Origin: Acanthococcus lagerstroemiae
Taxonomy: Eukaryota > Arthropoda > Insecta > Hemiptera > Eriococcidae
Direction of reading: 5' to 3'
DNA length: 64,000 nucleotides
Assembly: GCA_031841125.1 (NCBI GenBank)
Contig: CM063110.1
Coordinates: 20,517,626 to 20,581,625 of the forward strand
Part shown: one piece after another, positions 34,400 through 47,346 of the stretch
Numbering within the stretch: the stretch's first letter is position 1
Layout: every line of letters starts with the position of its first letter
Notes under the pieces: generated by a model
Databases searched by the model: none
Told to the model about the DNA's origin: nothing
What the model saw: the letters and a program-made list of their open reading frames with translations, nothing else
Translations under genes and position numbers: made by a program

Positions 34400-35310
34400 T
34401 CTAAAAAAATTGTCCCTTTCTTACGAATGAAATAAGCGATTGCTGAATACAACACGTCTCCTTACCCAACACGGCTTAATGAGTCAAACTGAAAAACGTG
34501 ATCACGATTTGCGACTGCGTACTGAATTTCAATCTTGATGCGTCAGATCAATATTGATGAGAGTCTGAAGAAACTCTAAGCAAATTAGAGTTCATGCATC
34601 CAGCAAAGATCTCAAGTCGCTGTTTTGCTATCTTTAAGGTCATCAGCAACACACTATTACCTGCAATCGGAACAAATAAATTAGTTATAAAGACGTATGA
34701 TTCTACACATAGTATGTATTAGTAATAAAATTACGTTTTAATGATAAGCAGATACCATGCCATACAGAGTCAGATCGCAGATACACAAAGCAATCCTGGA
34801 AGGACCAATTCCAAATGGTCAATAATTTTATAGTTTTCACTCCCTCACCCCAACCGGACACTGAGTACTTATTGTATCATTTTTTGTCCTCACAATGGAA
34901 ATCTGGATAACTGAGAAATCGGTACTTGCAGTTTTGAACAATTTGTACTCACTCGTGACTATTTTTTTCTTATATAACTTCCAAAGGGTATATCAAATTT
35001 TTCCAAGTCGTGGCACTATCATCGACTGGGTAAATATTTTCGGAAACTTTTTTACGCATATTACAATAACACCTAATTTTTCCTCTCAAAAAAGACATTA
35101 GAGTAACTCTTAAGACTAGCTAAGACTTCAATATTCAGTAAGAATGACTTAAACTCGTCAGATTGGTTTAAAATGTCTAAAGGCTTTGAAAGTTCTGTTT
35201 AATAATCGCCAAGCCTGTTCAAAACGCATTTACGACTCTTAATAACTCTTCCTGACTTGATTATTATCCTTCAAAGCATGATCAAGACATTTTAGAACTC
35301 TTGATGCTTT
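34400..35310. repeat. Partial third copy (C) of the duplicated block
   Basis: Matches A 2,740-2,797, 3,890-4,320 and 4,508-5,100, and B 36,780-37,430, in the same orientation (ACGAATGAAATAAGCGATTG, CAGCAAAGATCTCAAGTCGC, CAATCCTGGAAGGACCAATT). It lacks the hAT-like element and the SINE and so supplies empty sites for both. It ends near 35,310 (ACTCTTGATGCTTT). Confidence 0.82.
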
Positions 35311-35556
35311 ATTGATACATTTCCGAAGTCGATTGCACGTTTAAGTTCTCTTGGGAGTGAGTAGAGGAATTTTCAAACCCTGATATACCTCAGCTCACAG
35401 CTTCAACATAATTTTTTATTCTAAGCCGATTTGATCGCCCCTTAAAGAAATAAGATTCAGAGCATTTTTGTTTGCATCTCGAACTGGTGGTGATTGTGAG
35501 AAAGCGATGAAGTTCTATGCCGCTCTTATAGGATAGGCGAGTCGGAATATGAATTT
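35311..35556. other. Junction between copies C and B
   Basis: About 245 bp with no match to copy A that I could see, lying exactly between the end of C and the start of B. It ends at CACTTTTTGGGTCAAGG, where B resumes at the position equivalent to 1,518. Confidence 0.5.
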
Positions 35557-37556
35557 TGCACTTTTTGGGTCAAGGAAGATCGATGTCAAACAATATTAAG
35601 AACATAGTTTAACGGTTCACTGCACTGCATAACATAATTGCCTGAGTTTATTTACTCTCGTTTATAAAATCAAGGAGAGGTTCATTTTTTGCTCAAAAAT
35701 TGTCATTTAAAAGAAGTTAGTAGTACAAAATGGTTCTCCACATCCGTTGAAATAATGAAATGAAAATTGGCCTTCCTTGACTCTAGGTGAAATGTGTTTC
35801 CTAATACTCTAGTACAGCTAATCTGGACATTTGCAAATACGCAACCACTTCTTTACGGGTCCATCTTTCATCTTCATTCTTCACCTTCTAGATAGAGAGA
35901 TGATGAAGGCCAAATACAGAAGTGGTTGCATAGGTTAGACAAGGAGGAGAAAGTAACTGAATTCAATTTAAAAAAAAAAAAAAAAGTAGTAAAAAATTGC
36001 CCCTTTTCAACGAATGAAATAAGCAGTCGCTAAATACGACATGCCCTTTTGCACAACACGGCTTAGTTAACGAGTTAAATTAAAAGACACTGCAACGATT
36101 TGCAGTTGCGTACCTAATTTCGATCTTAATGCGTCAATCGTTGACGAGTCTCTGAAGCAGTAGATTCTTTGAATATCAGAATTTCTGCAACCAGCAAAAA
36201 TCTCAGGTCTCTGTTTTCGTATTTTCGAGGTCGGCAGCTCAGTACTTTCTGTAACCGGAATAGATTACTTTGTTATAAACGAGATGTATAATTCTAAAAA
36301 TATTAGTAATAAAGTATAAGTACATATAAATCATCAATTAGATATGCCATACAAAGGCGGGTCCACGATGTAATACCGGGAGGAGCAATTCAAAATGGGT
36401 AAGCATTTCATAGTTTTCTTTCCCCCACTTCCAGCCGGCTCCTGAGTACTTATATCATTTTTTGTCCTGACAATAGAAGTTTGGATAACTCAGAAATATT
36501 TAAATTTGAAAAATTTATACAACTATTTGTGTTTCCTAATGGTCAAGTATGGAGAATATGGTCACTTTCAAATACGTAACCACTTCTTTAAGGATCCATT
36601 CTTCATCTTCACCAGCTGGATCTTAGAGATGACGAGGGCTACACGCAGAAGCGGTAGCGTAGCTCGGACAAGCAGGGGCAAGTATTTGAAGAAGTGTACA
36701 TCTGCACCTCGTTTGACACAACTTTATTTCGAAAAATTGTTTCCTTTTGCTCAAAAATCCCAATTAAAAAAGTAAGTTCTAAAAGAATTGCCCTTTTCTT
36801 ACGAATGAAATAAGTGATTACTGAATACGACATGTCTCCTTACCCAACACGGTTTAGCGAGTTAAATTGAAAAAACGTGATAACGATTTGCGACTGCGTA
36901 CTGAATTTCAATCTTGACGAGATTCTGAAGAAATTCTACGCCGATCAGAGTTCATGCATTCAGCAAAGATCTCAAGTCCCTGTTTTGCTATCTTTGAGGT
37001 CGGCCACACACACCATTACCTGCAATCAGAACAACTAATTAGTTACATCAAAGACGTATGATTTTACGCAATCCTGGAAGGACCAATTCCAAATGGTCAA
37101 TTATTTTAAAATATTCACTCCCACACTCCCAACCGGAGCCCGAGTACTTACTGTATCTTTCCTTGTCCTCACAATGGAAATCTAGATAACTGAGAATTCG
37201 GTACTTGCAGTTTTGAACAATTGGTACTCGTGACTATTTCTTGTGACTATTTCTTTCTTATTGATATTGAAAATATAAATAACTTCCTAAGGGTACATCC
37301 CACTTTTCCAAGTCGTGGCATTATCATCAATTGAGTAAGTATTTTCGAAAACTTTCTTAGGCACATTACAATAACACCTAATTTTTCCTCTCAAAGAAGA
37401 CACTAGAGTAACTCTTAAGACAGAGCATGATCAAGACATTTTAGAACTCTTAATGCTTTTTCCACCTCGCGTAAAGATGTAAAACTAACTCTCCCGAATT
37501 TGTTTACGACTTTACAATAGGTACTCCTGTTCCAGATCCACTGGCTGTACAAGATC

Positions 37557-37726
37557 CAGAGCCGTATTTACACAGAGGCAACATAGGGACGTGCCTAGGG
37601 CGCTATATTTTGGGGAGAACTCTTATACATATAATTTGAACAAAAATTTATGAGGTTGAACAAGAATTTAAGGAGGCGCCAATATTTATTCTGCCTAGAG
37701 GCGCGATTATGTTAAATCCGGCCCTG
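37557..37726. mobile_element. 170-bp hAT MITE in copy B
   Basis: Ends CAGAGCCGTATTTACAC and, on the minus strand, CAGGGCCGGATTTAAC. Flanking 8-mers ACAAGATC and ACGAGATT partly match. Copy A at about 5,200 reads GTACAAGATCGAATCAAAAC without the insert. Confidence 0.75.
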
Positions 37727-39424
37727 ACGAGATTAAATCAAAACGATAAGGCATTAAATTCTCTCTATCGCTCCCATAAATTGTTTAAAGATTCGCTCAG
37801 ACTGAATCAGTCTGTATAACTCTTTCAAATATGCTCCAGACTATTTGCAACTCTTCCAGATTTGATTCTGACTTTTCAAGATTTGACCAAAACTTAATGA
37901 GATTTTTCCAGACATTTTCAACATTTTGAAGTCTCGCTTAAAAGGTTAAGACTCTTGGAGATCTCTGTAAGATCCTTCTAAATTAAAATGAAACTCGATA
38001 TGACTCTTCTAGACTTGTTCCCCTGGGGAGGGATAATCTCCCCATTGCCTCCCAGGTATGTAAGAAAAGAATTAGAGAATTATAGTGAAAATGAATAAAC
38101 AAACATAAGAACACACCGAATTCGATTTACGCACTACAGCATCTTGTCTTCCGATGTGCACTGGAAAACTTTTCAGGAACACGAATACAACAGCATTAAT
38201 CACGCGAAACTCGTTTCTCAGCATTTCTAACGCCTGAATCAAACGTAAATTTAGTACACCATTTACTATATTTAAAGCTAAAATTAGAGGAACTTTGAAT
38301 TGAAGGGAAAACAAACAGAGTGACAAAAAACCCATTTCTGAATACTGGTTTCCTGACTACACCACCACATCAGCTGTAGCATGATGGACCCAAAATCAGG
38401 TTTATCCTCGCTACCTGCACTATCACCTCCTCCCCTCCAAACTTTACACCTAACAGAAAAGGACCTTATAATTATCATAAAATAAATTATCGTATCCCAA
38501 AATAGAAATTATGTTCTGGTGGAGCTTTTTGGACCCAGCTTGAAAACAACACCACGCCGCATCATGGACTTCGAGTCTGATCTACCTTTTCTTACCAATT
38601 TTCTCCTCCTGATCAACTGTATGTCGTATTTTACAAGCGCAGTTCAAAAACCTAGATCACACTCGAAAGCTGCTGGGCCCTTCCTCCCACCAATACGCAA
38701 TAGGGATACAACTAAACTTAATAAATATGTATCTTAGCAATAAGAGAAACTTCTACAGACCGTAACTAATCTTTCAGCAATTGGGTGAGCAGGCATCTTC
38801 AATTTTTACTTCTGGCGTTGGTTGTGTACCCTTGGCACTGATTTCAGTTGAACGACCACCGGAAAATTGGAAATTAGCAAACTGGGGCCTTCAGCTTTCG
38901 TTTCTTCAGCTAGTATTCACATAAATATGTTGTTTCCGCATCCAGTTGCACGAACTTCTGCAAATTAAAATGCCACAATTAGAAGAAAACCAAGTGGAGC
39001 ATAATCGGCTCAAATTCTGATCTACATCCTCGGTCCCTGCACAGCCCCTTCCCCTCTAATCTTTACTCAAAACAGAAACCGACCCTTGTATACACGCGAA
39101 TGGGCGTTTCAAAAATGCAGTTAGGAACTGCCGCACATATCCTAGTGCTGACTCTATCTTTGGTCATAAACTGAAAAGTAAGCAAATCCAAAGAAATAAG
39201 GTTTCCGAGAGAAATGCAAGACGCGACAGAAATAATGGAATTTTCGTGGCAACCGAAGTTAAACTCAGCAATTGGAAAACATATCGGAAAACTTTTTTTT
39301 TTCACTTACCAGAGACTGGAGATAATGGACTAGATATTCTCGGAGAGGAAATATTGACTTTGTCTGTTTCCTACATGAAAGAAAATCACCAGCAGTCGCT
39401 ACTGAGGTCAGCCAAAAGAGGATC

Positions 39425-39985
39425 TTCAGAACTGACAGACTTTGTGAAGACACTATGCAGAAGCAATGAAATGACTGGAGTAAGAATTGCAGGGGAGGAG
39501 TCTGGAACTCTTCAACATATATGGAGAGAACGCTGTGTGAGGGATGCTAGGAAACTGAAGCGGTGGCATCTCAATAGGTGACCGGGAAATCTCAATTCTA
39601 AGACATACCGAAGACACAACTCTGCTGGAAACTTTCGGCAGGGAAATGGCGAAGCTGATTGAGCGTGTCAGGAAGATCGGCGAGAAGTACAGGCTCCTCC
39701 TACCTAAATGCTTCGAAAACCAAAATTATGATGATAGACCGCGAAGATCTCCTGACTGACGCTTACCTGCTGACGGGTTCTGAAGAAGTAGAGTCGTTTA
39801 TATGTATACCTGGAGTTAATAATTGATGTCAACGGTGGCTTCTTGGCAGGGATAAAAAGAAGAATCGCTATCGGAAAGTCCGCAATGACGAGACTGAAAA
39901 ACTTCATCTGCAGTCACGGATGCGACAGATCTATGCAAGACCGGGGATGGCATAGTAACAACTCCAAGCCTTTGCTAACCCATGT
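39425..39985 (+). pseudogene. LINE reverse transcriptase fragment (copy B)
   Basis: Paralogue of 21,130-21,745. It reads ELTDFVKTLCRSNEMTGVRI then AGEESGT, but the RVERGVRQGR box is deleted so that GT joins LQHIWRERC. Downstream remnants of the AELxxRVKKIGEKY and KRRIAxGKSAMTRLK regions remain. Its left boundary joins a 638-bp-unit-type sequence (GAGGTCAGCCAAAAGAGGAT) directly, unlike copy A. Dead. Confidence 0.78.
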
Positions 39986-41572
39986 CAACTCGAACTAGAG
40001 AAAAATTACAATATGTAATTTAATATCTAGCATTATCGTAGTTAAAAATTGAAAATAGCTGGAAAACAAAATTATGTTATGAAAGAATAACTTGAAAATG
40101 AATTTTAAAATATAAATCTAATCAAAAAAAAGCAGAGAAGATTATACAGTAGGACTAGCTATATACTAGAGCCAGCCTTTCCAGCAATCACGTTTGATCC
40201 AGAACAAATAAAAGAAATATCATTTAATTTTGCTGGTTACTTTCTCTAGCTTACAACACACCGCAGGGGCGGACTCGACAGCTGAACCTAAAATGTCTGA
40301 AATACTGCAAGACTAAAATCTGAGCTTAAATTCGAATGCATTGGAGCTGCAGGCATCTCTACAACCAGCCATTCTTAGTCACTTTATCACTTCCCAGCAA
40401 GGACACTACCTTGCACCACCTAGATCAACGACCTCTGTAGTGACTCGCTATATAGTGAGAAATCGTTTCGTTCTGAGAGTTTTGCACTGGGCAATTCTGA
40501 CAAAATAATACTGACGAGCATTTTTTCAAAAAAGCCTATTATCATAACGTAAAACTACTCCAAGGGCCGGTGGAGGTCTTTGGGCTCAGTTGAAAAAGAA
40601 AACACGTTAGAGCGTTAGCGGCGGAAATTCGGCGCCTAAAATCTTGTTCAGCAAAATGTGATACCTAACATGGTTGCAATATCTAATACATAAACTTCGA
40701 TAACTAGGTATACCACCACTGTTGTTGACTACATCTTCATCCCTTTAAACTTCCATAATATCAGAATAAGGTATCTCTAGCATGCTTCCCAAACTAAAGC
40801 AACCTAGTAAGAAAACGTTTTATTGAGATACATTTGTCACTCAGCTATCCTGAAAAAATAATACAGACATAATACTGACGACCTCCTTTTCACAGGGCCT
40901 GGGTCAAAAAAAGTGATCCATTCTGTTGTAGTCACATTTAAAACGCCAGCCTAAAGCGCATTCATTGCTTTAAAACAATCGCAACTTTTTTGCGACCACT
41001 AGCGATACATCTAAATTTCATAAATTAATATCCTAGCAATATAAGAGAAATCTACACATACCGCAACCAATTTTTCATCAGCTGATTGATCATGCATCTT
41101 CAATTTTTGCTTCTTCCGCTGGTGTACCCTTGGCACTGATTCCAGTTGAACGAACATCGGCAAATTAAAAATTTGTGAACCGGCACCTCCAGCTTCCGCT
41201 TCTCCAGCTGATTCTCCCATGACTAATTTTTTAATTCGGCATCCAGTTGAGTGGACTTCTGCAAGTTATTCTGATGGAGCTCGTTGGGCCAACACCACGC
41301 AGCATCTATGGCTTCGAATCTGCTTTACTTGTTATCAACAATTTCCCCCGCAGGATCCATGCACGTAGCCTTTACATGCGCTGTTCGAGTGTTCAAGGAG
41401 CCAGATTCCACTTAGATACAGTTCGGCCCTCTTCCCACCAACATTCCTCAGTCACCTCTTAGGACATGCGGGCATGCCGTTTGCAGATGCTTGCATACGG
41501 TTGGCATATTCTGCTCCCCGCTAACAGGGAGTGCTTCCCAACGCTCCTCCCCCAAAAACACTTACCCCAATT

Positions 41573-44500
41573 GACTATGTCTGTTTCCTGCATGAAAGAC
41601 AAACACCAGCTATCACTTCTGAGGTCAGCCAAAGGAGGATCTCCTGCAGTATTCCGCGTTTGCCGGCGAAACCATCCAATGCGAATGTGACCAGCTATAT
41701 GCGGCTGCTCACGTACTCAAAGGAATATCGGGAACGATTCCTACACAGAAAATTCTGAACCTAGAGCTTCCACAGAAGTCATGGCTACTGATTTATCTCC
41801 CTTCAGGATGCCTCAATCGGCTTCAAAATGAAGCTAATCACCGAATTAAAATGATTTTCAGAAGACCGTGGCCCTGTAAATTGAGTGACAAACCAGTTAG
41901 TCCAAAAAGGTGAAAGACGTCAGCACCCGAGAGAGAAAGAAAACCATTACAGTACTAGAAGAGAGGTAACATGAAAATATTCTAGAATCCAAATCTGAAT
42001 TAAGCGACTAGTAAACATGACTGGAAACTTTTTTCGAGGATGACAGGTTATCTACTTCAGCGGAGACTTGAGATGACGGACCAGATACTCTCGGGAAAGA
42101 AATATTGACCATGCGCAATTCCTATGTGAAAGACAATCACCAGCAGCCTCAACTGGAGGTCAGCCGGTCTGGAGATAATATGGACCACATTCTCTCAGGG
42201 AGGAGGAAAATATTGACCTTGTCTGTTTCCTGCATGAAAATCAATCACCAGCAATCACTTCTAAGGTCAGCCAAAGGAGGATCCCTGCAGTATTCCGCGT
42301 TTGCCGAAACCATCCAATGTGTATGTGGCCAACCATATGCGTTTGGCAACGTACTCAAAGGAATATCGGGAACGATTCCTACACAGAAAATTCAGAACCT
42401 AGAGCTTCCAGAGAAGTCATGGCTACTGACTTATCTCCCATCAGGATGCCTCAATCGGCTTCAAAATGAAGCTAGCCACCGAATTAAAATGATTTTCAGA
42501 AGACCGTCAGCCCTGTAAATTGAGTCACAAACCTGTTAGCCCCAAAATGATGAAACACTTCAGCACCCGAGAGTGATAGAAAACCATTGCTGTACCATAA
42601 GAGAGATAACATGAAAATATTTTGGAATCCGAAGCTGAATTCAGCGACTAGTAAATATGAGTGGAAACTTTTTCCAGGATGACAGGTTATCTACTTCAGC
42701 GGAGATTGGAGATGATGGACCGGATACCCTCAGGAAAGAAATATTGACCATACCCGATTCCTACATGAAAGACAACCACCAGAAACCTCTACTTGAGATC
42801 AGCCGGTCTGGAGATAATATGGACCACATTCTCTCAGGGAGGAGGAAAATATTGACTATGTCTGTTTCCTGCATGAAAGTCAATCACCAGCTATCACTTC
42901 TGAGGTCAGCCAAAGGAGGATCTCCTGCAGTATTCCGCGTTTGCCGAAACCATCCAATGCGTATGTGGCCAACCATATGCGGCTGGAAACGTACTCAAAG
43001 GAATATCGGGAACGATTCCTACACAGAAAATTCTGAACCTAGGGCTTCCACAGAAATCACGGCTACTGATTGATCTCCCATCAGGATGCCTCAATTGGCT
43101 TCAAAAAGAAGCTAATCCCCGAATTAAAATGATTTTCAGAAGACTGTCAGCTCTGTAAATTTAGTCACAAACCAGTTAGCCCAAAAAGGTGAAAGACTTC
43201 AGCGCCCAAGAGAGAAAGAATACCATTGCAGTACCATAAGAGAGATAACATGAAAATAATCTGTAATCCAAATCTGAATTCAGCAGCTAGTAAACATGAT
43301 TGGAAACTTTTTTCGAGGATTACAGGTTTCCTACTTCAGCGGAGACTGGAGATGACGGACCGGATACTCTCGGGAAAGAAATATTGACCATGCGCAATTC
43401 CTACATGAAAGACAACCACCAGAAGCCTCTACTTGAGGTCAGCTTGTCTGGAAAAAATGGACCACATTCTCTCAGGGAGGAGGACAATATGAACTATGTC
43501 TGTTTCCTGCATGAAAGACAACCACCAGCAATCACTTCTAAGGTCAGCCAAAGGAGGATCTACTGCAGTATTCCGCGTTTGTCGAAACCATCCAATGTGT
43601 ATGTGGCCAACCATATGCGGCTGGAAACGTACTCAAAGGAATATCGGGAACGATTCCTACACAGAAAATTCTGAACCTAGGGCTTCCATAGAAGTCACGG
43701 CTACTGATTGATCTCCCATCAGGATGCCTCAATTGGCTTCAAAATGAAGGTAATCACCGAATTAAAATGATTTTCAGAAAACTGTCAGCCCTGTAAATTG
43801 AGTCGCAAACCAGATAGCCCAAAAAGGTTAAAGATATCAGCACCCGAAAGAGAAAGAAAACCATAACAGTACTAGAAGAGAGATAACATGAATTTATCAT
43901 GGAATCCGAAGCTGAATTCAGCGACTAGTAAACATGACTGGAACCTTTTTTCCAGGATCACAGGTTTCTTACTTCAGCGGAGAATGGAGATGATGGACCG
44001 GATACCCTCAGGAAAGAAATATTTACCATACCCGATTCCTACATGAAAGACAACCACCAGAAACCTCTACTTGAGGCCAGCCGGTCTGGAGATAATGGAC
44101 CACATTCTCTCAGGGAGGAGGACAATACTAACTATGTCTGTTTCCTGCATGAAAGACAAACACACCAGCAATCACTTCTGAGGTCAGCCAAAGGAGGATC
44201 TCCTGCAGTATTCCGCGTTTGCCGAAACCATCCAATGCGTATGTGGCCAACCATATGCGGCTGGAAACGTACTCACAGGAATATCGGGAACGATTCCTAC
44301 ACAGAAAATTCTGAACCTAGGGCTTCCATAGAAGTCACGGCTACTGATTGATCTCCCATCAGGATGCCTCAATTGGCTTCAAAATGAAGGTAATCACCGA
44401 ATTAAAATGATTTTCAGAAAACTGTCAGCCCTGTAAATTGAGTCACAAACCAGTTAGCCCCAAAATGGCGAAAGACTTTAGCACCCGAGAGAGAAAGAAT

Positions 44501-44640
44501 ACCAATGCAGTACTAGAAGAGAGATACCATGAAAATATCGTGGAATCCGAAGCTGAATTCAGGGACTAGTAGTGAACAAGACTGGAAACTTTTTTCCAGG
44601 ATGACAGGTTACCTACTTCAGCGGTGACTGGAGATGATGG
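41573..44640. repeat. Tandem array, ~638-bp unit, about 4.8 copies
   Basis: CTGTTTCCTGCATGAAA recurs at 41,581, 42,223, 42,862, 43,500 and 44,138 (spacings 642, 639, 638, 638). Each unit has a T-run then CCAG and GATNACAGG, two ~125-bp internal half-repeats (GGACCGGATACTCTCGGGAA; GGACCACATTCTCTCAGGGA), GCCAAAGGAGGATC, ACCATATGCGGCTGGAAACG and CTAATCACCGAATTAAAATG. Copy A has one equivalent. ORFs of up to 138 codons occur on the plus strand and ~62 codons on the minus strand, in changing frames, so coding status is doubtful. Confidence 0.85.
42657..43073 (+). CDS. Longest ORF in the 638-bp array, hypothetical
   Basis: 138 codons beginning MSGNFFQDDRLSTSAEIGDD and ending ATD before a stop, with two similar segments about 40 residues apart (DGPDTLRKEILT / MDHILSGRRKILT; SYMKDNHQKPLLE / SCMKVNHQLSLLR) reflecting the DNA half-repeats. 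Equivalents in other units are shifted (43,300-43,674 switches frame; 44,043-44,351 is shorter). The upstream CTTTTTCCAGGATGACAGG could be a splice acceptor. No domain is recognised. It may be non-coding; I list it because it is the best candidate in the array. Confidence 0.2.
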   Translation: MSGNFFQDDRLSTSAEIGDDGPDTLRKEILTIPDSYMKDNHQKPLLEISRSGDNMDHILSGRRKILTMSVSCMKVNHQLSLLRSAKGGSPAVFRVCRNHPMRMWPTICGWKRTQRNIGNDSYTENSEPRASTEITATD

Positions 44641-45174
44641 ACCGGATGCTCCCAGTTAGATTACAAACTCGCGAATGGGCGATTTGAAATTCAATTACAA
44701 TTTTCGCAAATATTCTGGGGCTGCTTGTTTCTCCCGCCATATGGAAAATAGGCGAGGCCAAAAGGATATAGCTCTCGGAGGAAAGCCAGGAGATTGAAGG
44801 GTTCTGAAGGAAGCATGCCTCTCTGAACATTCCCAAAAAGGTGATAGAGTTCAGCGGCCGAGAGAGAAACCATTGTGGTACTTAGAAAACAGTTAACAAG
44901 AAAATATCGTAACATAACTGGATACTTTTTTCCAGGATAACAGGTTACCTACTCCAGCGGAGACTGAAAATGATGGACCGCATATTCTCGCGAAATAAAT
45001 ATTGACCATGCCCGATTCCTATATGAAATACAATCACCAGCTTCCTCTACTGAGGTTAGCCAAAGAGGGATCTCTTGCAGTATTGCGCATTTGCCGAAAC
45101 CATCCAATGAGAATGTAGCCAGCCATTTATGTATATAGGTACATATATGCGGCTGGAAACATACTCATCGCATA

Positions 45175-46600
45175 AAATAGATAATTTTCTCGGTTGTTGA
45201 AGAATTCATTCTTAATATTGAATCGGCCTACGTAACTGTGGTGCGTAAGGATGGAGAATGAACTAAACCTGGAACAAATTGAAAATATAATACGTGTATA
45301 AAGCTAGACATGACTTCTTGTGGGTCAGAAGCCACTAAATTCATTTGTTGATCTCTGTTATCATTTTTTCCCTATTTTACATACCAAATTTGAAACGCTG
45401 AAATGCAGAACATGCTAAGTGCCATTTTCGTCGAAATAGAATTTTCCTGACACGAGAAAGATCGTCATCATGAATAGTTCGAGTTCAGAATAACCCCTGA
45501 AGAACCTTTTATAACTCGATCTGTACCATAGGGCGGTGCAAAGAATCGCTTTCCTGTAAAATTTACTTTTCGGCATTAAGTATGCATGTTTTGCATTTCA
45601 GTGTTTCAGGAGGCCTGTATAAACTCATTTACTGATCCCTGAATTCTGTTCCCCCCTTTCTCTTACATCTCAAATTTATCTTAAGGTTAAAATAAAATCA
45701 CTAGTTGATAGGAACGGAGACGGGATCAAAAATCTAATAAAATGTATAATGTGATACCTAGATACCAAAATCTTGCGTCTATAATTTCAACTGTTTTTTT
45801 TTTTTTAATTTTTTTTATTCGTATATGACAACTTTTCAAGCTCAGTTTGAAACTTGTAGCATAGAGAAGAGGGAGGCTCTGATGGAAATAATGGTAGAAT
45901 ACAAATATATGTGTTTCTTAATCGCTTTTACAAATTTCCAAACGCTGCAACAATATCATTAATGAAATATCTTCAGTAAAGCCTAAAGGGGTACGAAGGA
46001 GTTTGGAGTTTTAGTTGTCAAATCAGTAGCCCTCAGTCAGAAAATATTTGAAAACGGCGGTTTATTGAGATGTTTTTGCTTGTTTTTATGATTCGAATCA
46101 GTAAGAAAATCTCAAAATAATAGATGACTTGTTCCCAGCACAACAATCACCATTCGCTCTGATGTCGTCTTTACGCCTTACCTTCTTACCATGTTACCGA
46201 AAATGGTAAGACTAGATCGAACTATACTGGTGCAATGTTATTGAACTCCCTTAATCTCGAGACAATCCAGAGGATTGGACCATCGCCTATACATTTTTAA
46301 GGGGAGTGATTCATTTGATCACTCAAACGAGATATGATCTCAACTCTGTGGCTGGGTGTCAATCATCTCTATTCTGAGGCTCAAACGCCTCTATACCTTC
46401 TTAGCCAAAATCCGTTCTACTATTTTTACTGTCCGCAACTGGCTAAAGTAGCAAAGACGGGCGAGTATAAAACCTGCTCAGGGAACTCAGAACTACGTGG
46501 TTTTTCTACACACCAATTTCTTTGCACCAACTATAAATTAATTTGCCTGATATTCCCGGATATCAGAACCGGACCACAATAAATTATAGTGATTATTTGC
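45175..46600. other. Non-coding remainder of copy B
   Basis: Colinear with A 25,310-26,720. It contains long T-runs at 45,792-45,822 and the conserved GGGCGAGTATAAAACCTGC (46,458-46,476). No conserved ORF. Confidence 0.45.
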
Positions 46601-46993
46601 ACAAACTCTTCTACAAGGTGCTCATGTAAATGACCACATAACTGATCATACAGCTGAAATAAAACATCAGACAATCGCCATTTCATGAATATTCATAACC
46701 TATGCAATTATCAATAAATATCTACTTACCAGCAGGATCACTGCGGAGAAATATGAAATCACAGTCTTCAAGTAGGTAATTCAAAAAAACTTAAACGTAA
46801 ATATTCACTGAACACCTTCCAACACTTTCAACGGAAATTGTAAATCACATTCTTCACGTAATTTAAACATAAACAGGAACATTCACTAAAACAAGATCTT
46901 CACACTTTCCAAAAATTTCACTAGTCGTAATTCGTCGTGCCTCAGTTTTTCTAACATCGAATCGCTGTTAAATACTACATGGAATAAACTCAC

Positions 46994-47346
46994 CAACAGG
47001 AGCGCTTGAGGTGCTTTACGCGAAATACACAAAAACGATGCGGAAAGGGCCTAACTTATACGATTTTAAAGGCGAACGCGAAACCGGCACAATCGCGAAC
47101 ATGCGAACGAAATTCAATTTAAAAAATCTTCAAGACAGACACCCAGGGAACGCGAACGACGCACTGCTTTAACTAAAAAGGAAAAATGTGAGACCCAAAA
47201 TAAAAGTTTTGAACTCGAAATAATGATGAATTTACGTTCTTTCGATGTGAAAAAATCGTATGTTAAGGTTTCCTGCCCATGAATAAAATTAACACAATTT
47301 TTCCCGCCAGCGTGATGAACAGCAACATTTTCCGAATTCTTCATGC
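46994..47346 (-). CDS. Candidate minus-strand exon, copy B; 76-aa ORF 47,344-47,114
   Basis: On the minus strand CATGTGTTTTCAG precedes GCATGAAGAATTC and CTGTTG is followed by GTGAGTTTA, so this is a 353-nt block with good splice-like borders, matching 27,129-27,494 in copy A. The frame from the ATG encodes MKNSENVAVHHAGGKNCVNF, then TSKERKFIIISSSK and SFLVKAVRRSRSLGVCLEDF, before a stop at 47,114. In A the frame stops after 24 codons, although later residues (KERKF, SSSKFLFW, SFLVK) are recognisable. No known family. It could be a first coding exon or a chance ORF. Confidence 0.3.

Noticed and set aside
42906..43094. Recurrent 62-codon minus-strand ORF (MRHPDGRSISSRDF) in the 638-bp array
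   Set aside because: It is opposite the longer plus-strand frame, and its repetition follows from DNA unit repetition; there is no domain and no splice-like context on that strand.
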